Source of the DNA: Candidatus Brocadiaceae bacterium
GTDB lineage: Bacteria > Planctomycetota > Brocadiia > Brocadiales > Brocadiaceae
DNA length: 6,212 bases
NCBI GenBank assembly: GCA_024653795.1
Contig: JANLHY010000732.1
Span: 1-6,212 of the forward strand
Reading direction: 5' to 3'
Part shown: positions 4,526 through 6,212 of the stretch, piece by piece
How the letters are laid out: each line of letters begins with the position of its first letter
Numbering within the stretch: the stretch's first letter is position 1
The notes under the pieces: model-generated
The model's input: the letters and a program-made list of their open reading frames with translations, nothing else
Told to the model about the DNA's origin: nothing
Database searches by the model: none
Translations under genes and position numbers: made by a program

Positions 4526-6049
4526 TTATTTACCCATTAACTGCGTCTTTTTGAACTCATAATCTTCATCGGAGATAAGACCCTGCTCTCTCAATTCATT
4601 AAGCTCTGATAACTTGTCGTCTTCAATCTCTTTTTTAGAAAGAGCAGGAACATGGCCTTGTGGTTGTGGACTAGAAAGTTCATTAAGCTTATGTTTGTAA
4701 TCTTCTTCCGTAATAAGCCTTTCACTGTATAATTCTTTAAGCTCTTTTATCCTTTCATCTTCGCTTTTATATTTAACGGTATTTTTGGACGGCATTGAAG
4801 CAGGTTTTCTTTCCGTTTTGTTTGTGAATTTACTTTTCTTACTTTCGTAATCCTCTTCGGTAATTAAGCCCTCTTGCCTCATTTCTTCTAACATCTTCAA
4901 CTTGTCATCATCACTTTGCTGCATTTTCTCTTCTGTTTCGACCTCACGCACTGCAGGCTCAGTCTCTCCAGGCAAACTTGGTGTATTCAATAGTGTGTCT
5001 TGATCTTCATAAGAAACATTTTCATCTGCTGGAATATGTTCCTCCTCCATTGGAATGTGCTCCTCCTGTTCTACTATGGGTTCTTCTTCTATTTGTGGCT
5101 TCTTTTTCATAGGAGCTTTGGGTTCAGGTAATTCACCAATGTCCATGCCCTTAATAAGGGCATCCTTCTTTTCCTCGTACTCTGAAGCAGAAATCGCCCC
5201 TTCTTCTTTGAGTTCCAGTAATTTCGTAAGTTTTTCGTGCAAATCGCTGATATTTATTGTGGGTTCTTCGGCGGGTGTCACCGTCTTTTTTGATTTCTTT
5301 TTTCCCTCTGAGGGAGACGATTTCTTGGCAGTAACCGAAGTCTTTTCATTCTCGCCCTCCGTATTCAATTCATCCGGAACAGGCGCTTTTACCTTCTTTT
5401 CAGTTACCTTCTCTGATTTCACCACTGGCTTTTTTTCTTCCTTAGCTCTTGTTTCATTAACAATTGAGGTATCCTTTTCTTCCGTAACCTTTTCAGTCTT
5501 TTTCATAGCAAGTCTTTTTTCTTCACTTTTAACCCGATCTGCCTTTCTTTTCTCCTTGATTCTTTTTTCATCCCTTCCGTCAAAGGGGGGAGAGAAAATG
5601 GAAACAGCCACAAAGGGTTCGCTACCCGTATTGAGGAAATTGTGCACGGTCTTCGCGGGAACCTGTAAGATAGAACCTGGTTTCACCATATATCGGGTGC
5701 CATCAAGGGTGGCAATACCACTCCCCTTTTTTACATAGACAACCTCATCATGCCGCTTGTGGTAATGGGAACGCAGTTCCCCGTTTTCACGGACTTGAAC
5801 AAGGTGCATGCTTGAATTTTTGTTCTCACCCACGTCGGTAATTTTTACTTCTTCACCTTTGCCAAGTGGATTTTTTTCGGCAACCTCTTCAATATTTTTT
5901 ACCGTAGAGGAATATACCTCCGGAAATTTCGTAGGATGTTTTAGAGATTCTACGAAATTGGCTGGATAATACCTTACCGTTGTACAACCAAGAAAGGCCA
6001 GTGACAGGAGGGTAAATACAAAACGCAGAATAGTTCTAATAGTGTTCAT
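4526..6049 (-). CDS. Lipoprotein with cupin domain and four SHOCT modules
   Basis: The 507-residue product begins with a lipoprotein signal (hydrophobic 7-21, then LAFLGC with the lipid-modified Cys22). A single cupin domain follows at about 75-155. It has both metal-site motifs: His95, His97 and Glu102 in HYHKRHDE, and Pro124-Gly125 with His136 and Asn140 in HNFLN. Residues 159-266 are a Lys/Glu-rich linker. Four SHOCT-like modules of about 30 residues follow, at 268-300, 380-411, 429-459 and 477-507, each of the form L-x-E-L-x-x-x-G-L-I-T-E-E-D-Y-E-x-K-K. A second acidic linker (312-378) separates module 1 from the others. SHOCT is a short domain often found at protein termini and thought to mediate oligomerisation or other interactions. 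The metal and ligand of the cupin are unknown. No Shine-Dalgarno is seen; an in-frame stop at 6053-6055 bounds the start and the signal peptide supports it. Likely location is the inner or outer membrane face. I know of no named family with this architecture. Confidence 0.88.
   Translation of the reverse strand: MNTIRTILRFVFTLLSLAFLGCTTVRYYPANFVESLKHPTKFPEVYSSTVKNIEEVAEKNPLGKGEEVKITDVGENKNSSMHLVQVRENGELRSHYHKRHDEVVYVKKGSGIATLDGTRYMVKPGSILQVPAKTVHNFLNTGSEPFVAVSIFSPPFDGRDEKRIKEKRKADRVKSEEKRLAMKKTEKVTEEKDTSIVNETRAKEEKKPVVKSEKVTEKKVKAPVPDELNTEGENEKTSVTAKKSSPSEGKKKSKKTVTPAEEPTINISDLHEKLTKLLELKEEGAISASEYEEKKDALIKGMDIGELPEPKAPMKKKPQIEEEPIVEQEEHIPMEEEHIPADENVSYEDQDTLLNTPSLPGETEPAVREVETEEKMQQSDDDKLKMLEEMRQEGLITEEDYESKKSKFTNKTERKPASMPSKNTVKYKSEDERIKELKELYSERLITEEDYKHKLNELSSPQPQGHVPALSKKEIEDDKLSELNELREQGLISDEDYEFKKTQLMGK
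5031..5072. repeat. 21-base tandem duplication inside the lipoprotein gene
   Basis: Two units, 5031-5051 and 5052-5072, match at 14 of their first 16 bases (GGAATRTGYTCCTCCT). They encode the acidic repeat EEHIPM-EEEHIP at about residues 329-340. The period is a whole number of codons, so the reading frame is kept. It marks a recently expanded or slippage-prone part of the acidic linker. Confidence 0.7.
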
Positions 6050-6148
6050 TAATTATGATAGCGTATCGCTAATTTTTAGAGTTTTCCTAAAAGATGTATT
6101 CGATGACATACCGCCTTATTTACGGCTGATTTTAATGCATCGTTTTGT

Positions 6149-6177
6149 ATTAAAACAAAAGATATATGGTATTGCAA
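6149..6177 (-). promoter_or_regulatory. Weak candidate promoter of the cupin-SHOCT lipoprotein gene
   Basis: On the - strand TTGCAA (6177-6172) and TTTAAT (6154-6149) are 17 bases apart. Each differs from consensus at one or two positions, and the region is AT-rich. The leader would be about 90 bases and include a small hairpin TAGCG-TAT-CGCTA at 6059-6071. The 6050-6212 stretch has no other recognisable feature and no ORF. Confidence 0.3.
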
Positions 6178-6212
6178 GTGCGTATTTAAAATGCTTGAGA
6201 TATTATCAGGAA

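Noticed and set aside
5055..5738. Long + strand open frame (227 codons) opposite the lipoprotein gene
   Set aside because: It is Ser/Phe-rich, the expected antisense image of the Lys/Glu-rich linker codons. The - strand frame has a lipobox, cupin motifs and SHOCT modules.
6059..6071. Small hairpin TAGCG-TAT-CGCTA followed by TTTTT on the + strand as a terminator
   Set aside because: The 5-bp stem is too short and no + strand gene leads into it.

Overview
The 6.2 kb window is AT-leaning, gene-dense bacterial chromosome. It holds seven protein genes and a set of intergenic palindromes. No rRNA, tRNA, CRISPR array or transposase gene was seen. The closest fit I can suggest is an anammox planctomycete (Kuenenia/Brocadia/Jettenia type). 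The reasons are an Rh-type ammonia channel, which is rare in bacteria and known mainly from nitrogen-metabolising chemolithotrophs, a ferredoxin-thioredoxin reductase catalytic subunit next to a thioredoxin without photosynthesis genes, and moderate-to-low GC. This assignment is an inference, not a database match.

Left part, + strand (1-846): a perfect 28-bp palindrome lies just before a small iron-sulfur protein of the ferredoxin-thioredoxin reductase catalytic family (63-368). A nested palindromic spacer follows, then a classical thioredoxin with a WCGPC active site (517-846). The pair looks like a minimal ferredoxin-to-thioredoxin electron path. No variable FTR subunit is visible.

Middle, - strand (995-2781): reading right to left, a Gdt1/UPF0016 family cation exporter (2781-2215), an unrecognised four-helix membrane protein (2211-1774) and indole-3-glycerol-phosphate synthase trpC (1777-995) are packed with a 3-nt gap and a 4-nt ATGA overlap, so they are very likely one operon. 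trpC converges on trxA across a long imperfect inverted repeat whose arms contain both stop codons.

Right part, - strand (2958-6049): an Rh50-type ammonia/ammonium channel (4367-2958) has a good Shine-Dalgarno, a plausible sigma70 promoter and a strong intrinsic terminator. Upstream of it on the same strand is a 507-residue lipoprotein (6049-4526) that combines a cupin domain, a long charged linker and four SHOCT modules. I know of no standard function for this architecture.

The palindromes at 5-32 and 2821-2848 are two copies of one dispersed element, differing by a compensatory base-pair change. The palindrome at 420-448 shares their GTAG...CTAC ends. The gene-free gaps are all under 180 bases, and their contents are listed as features.
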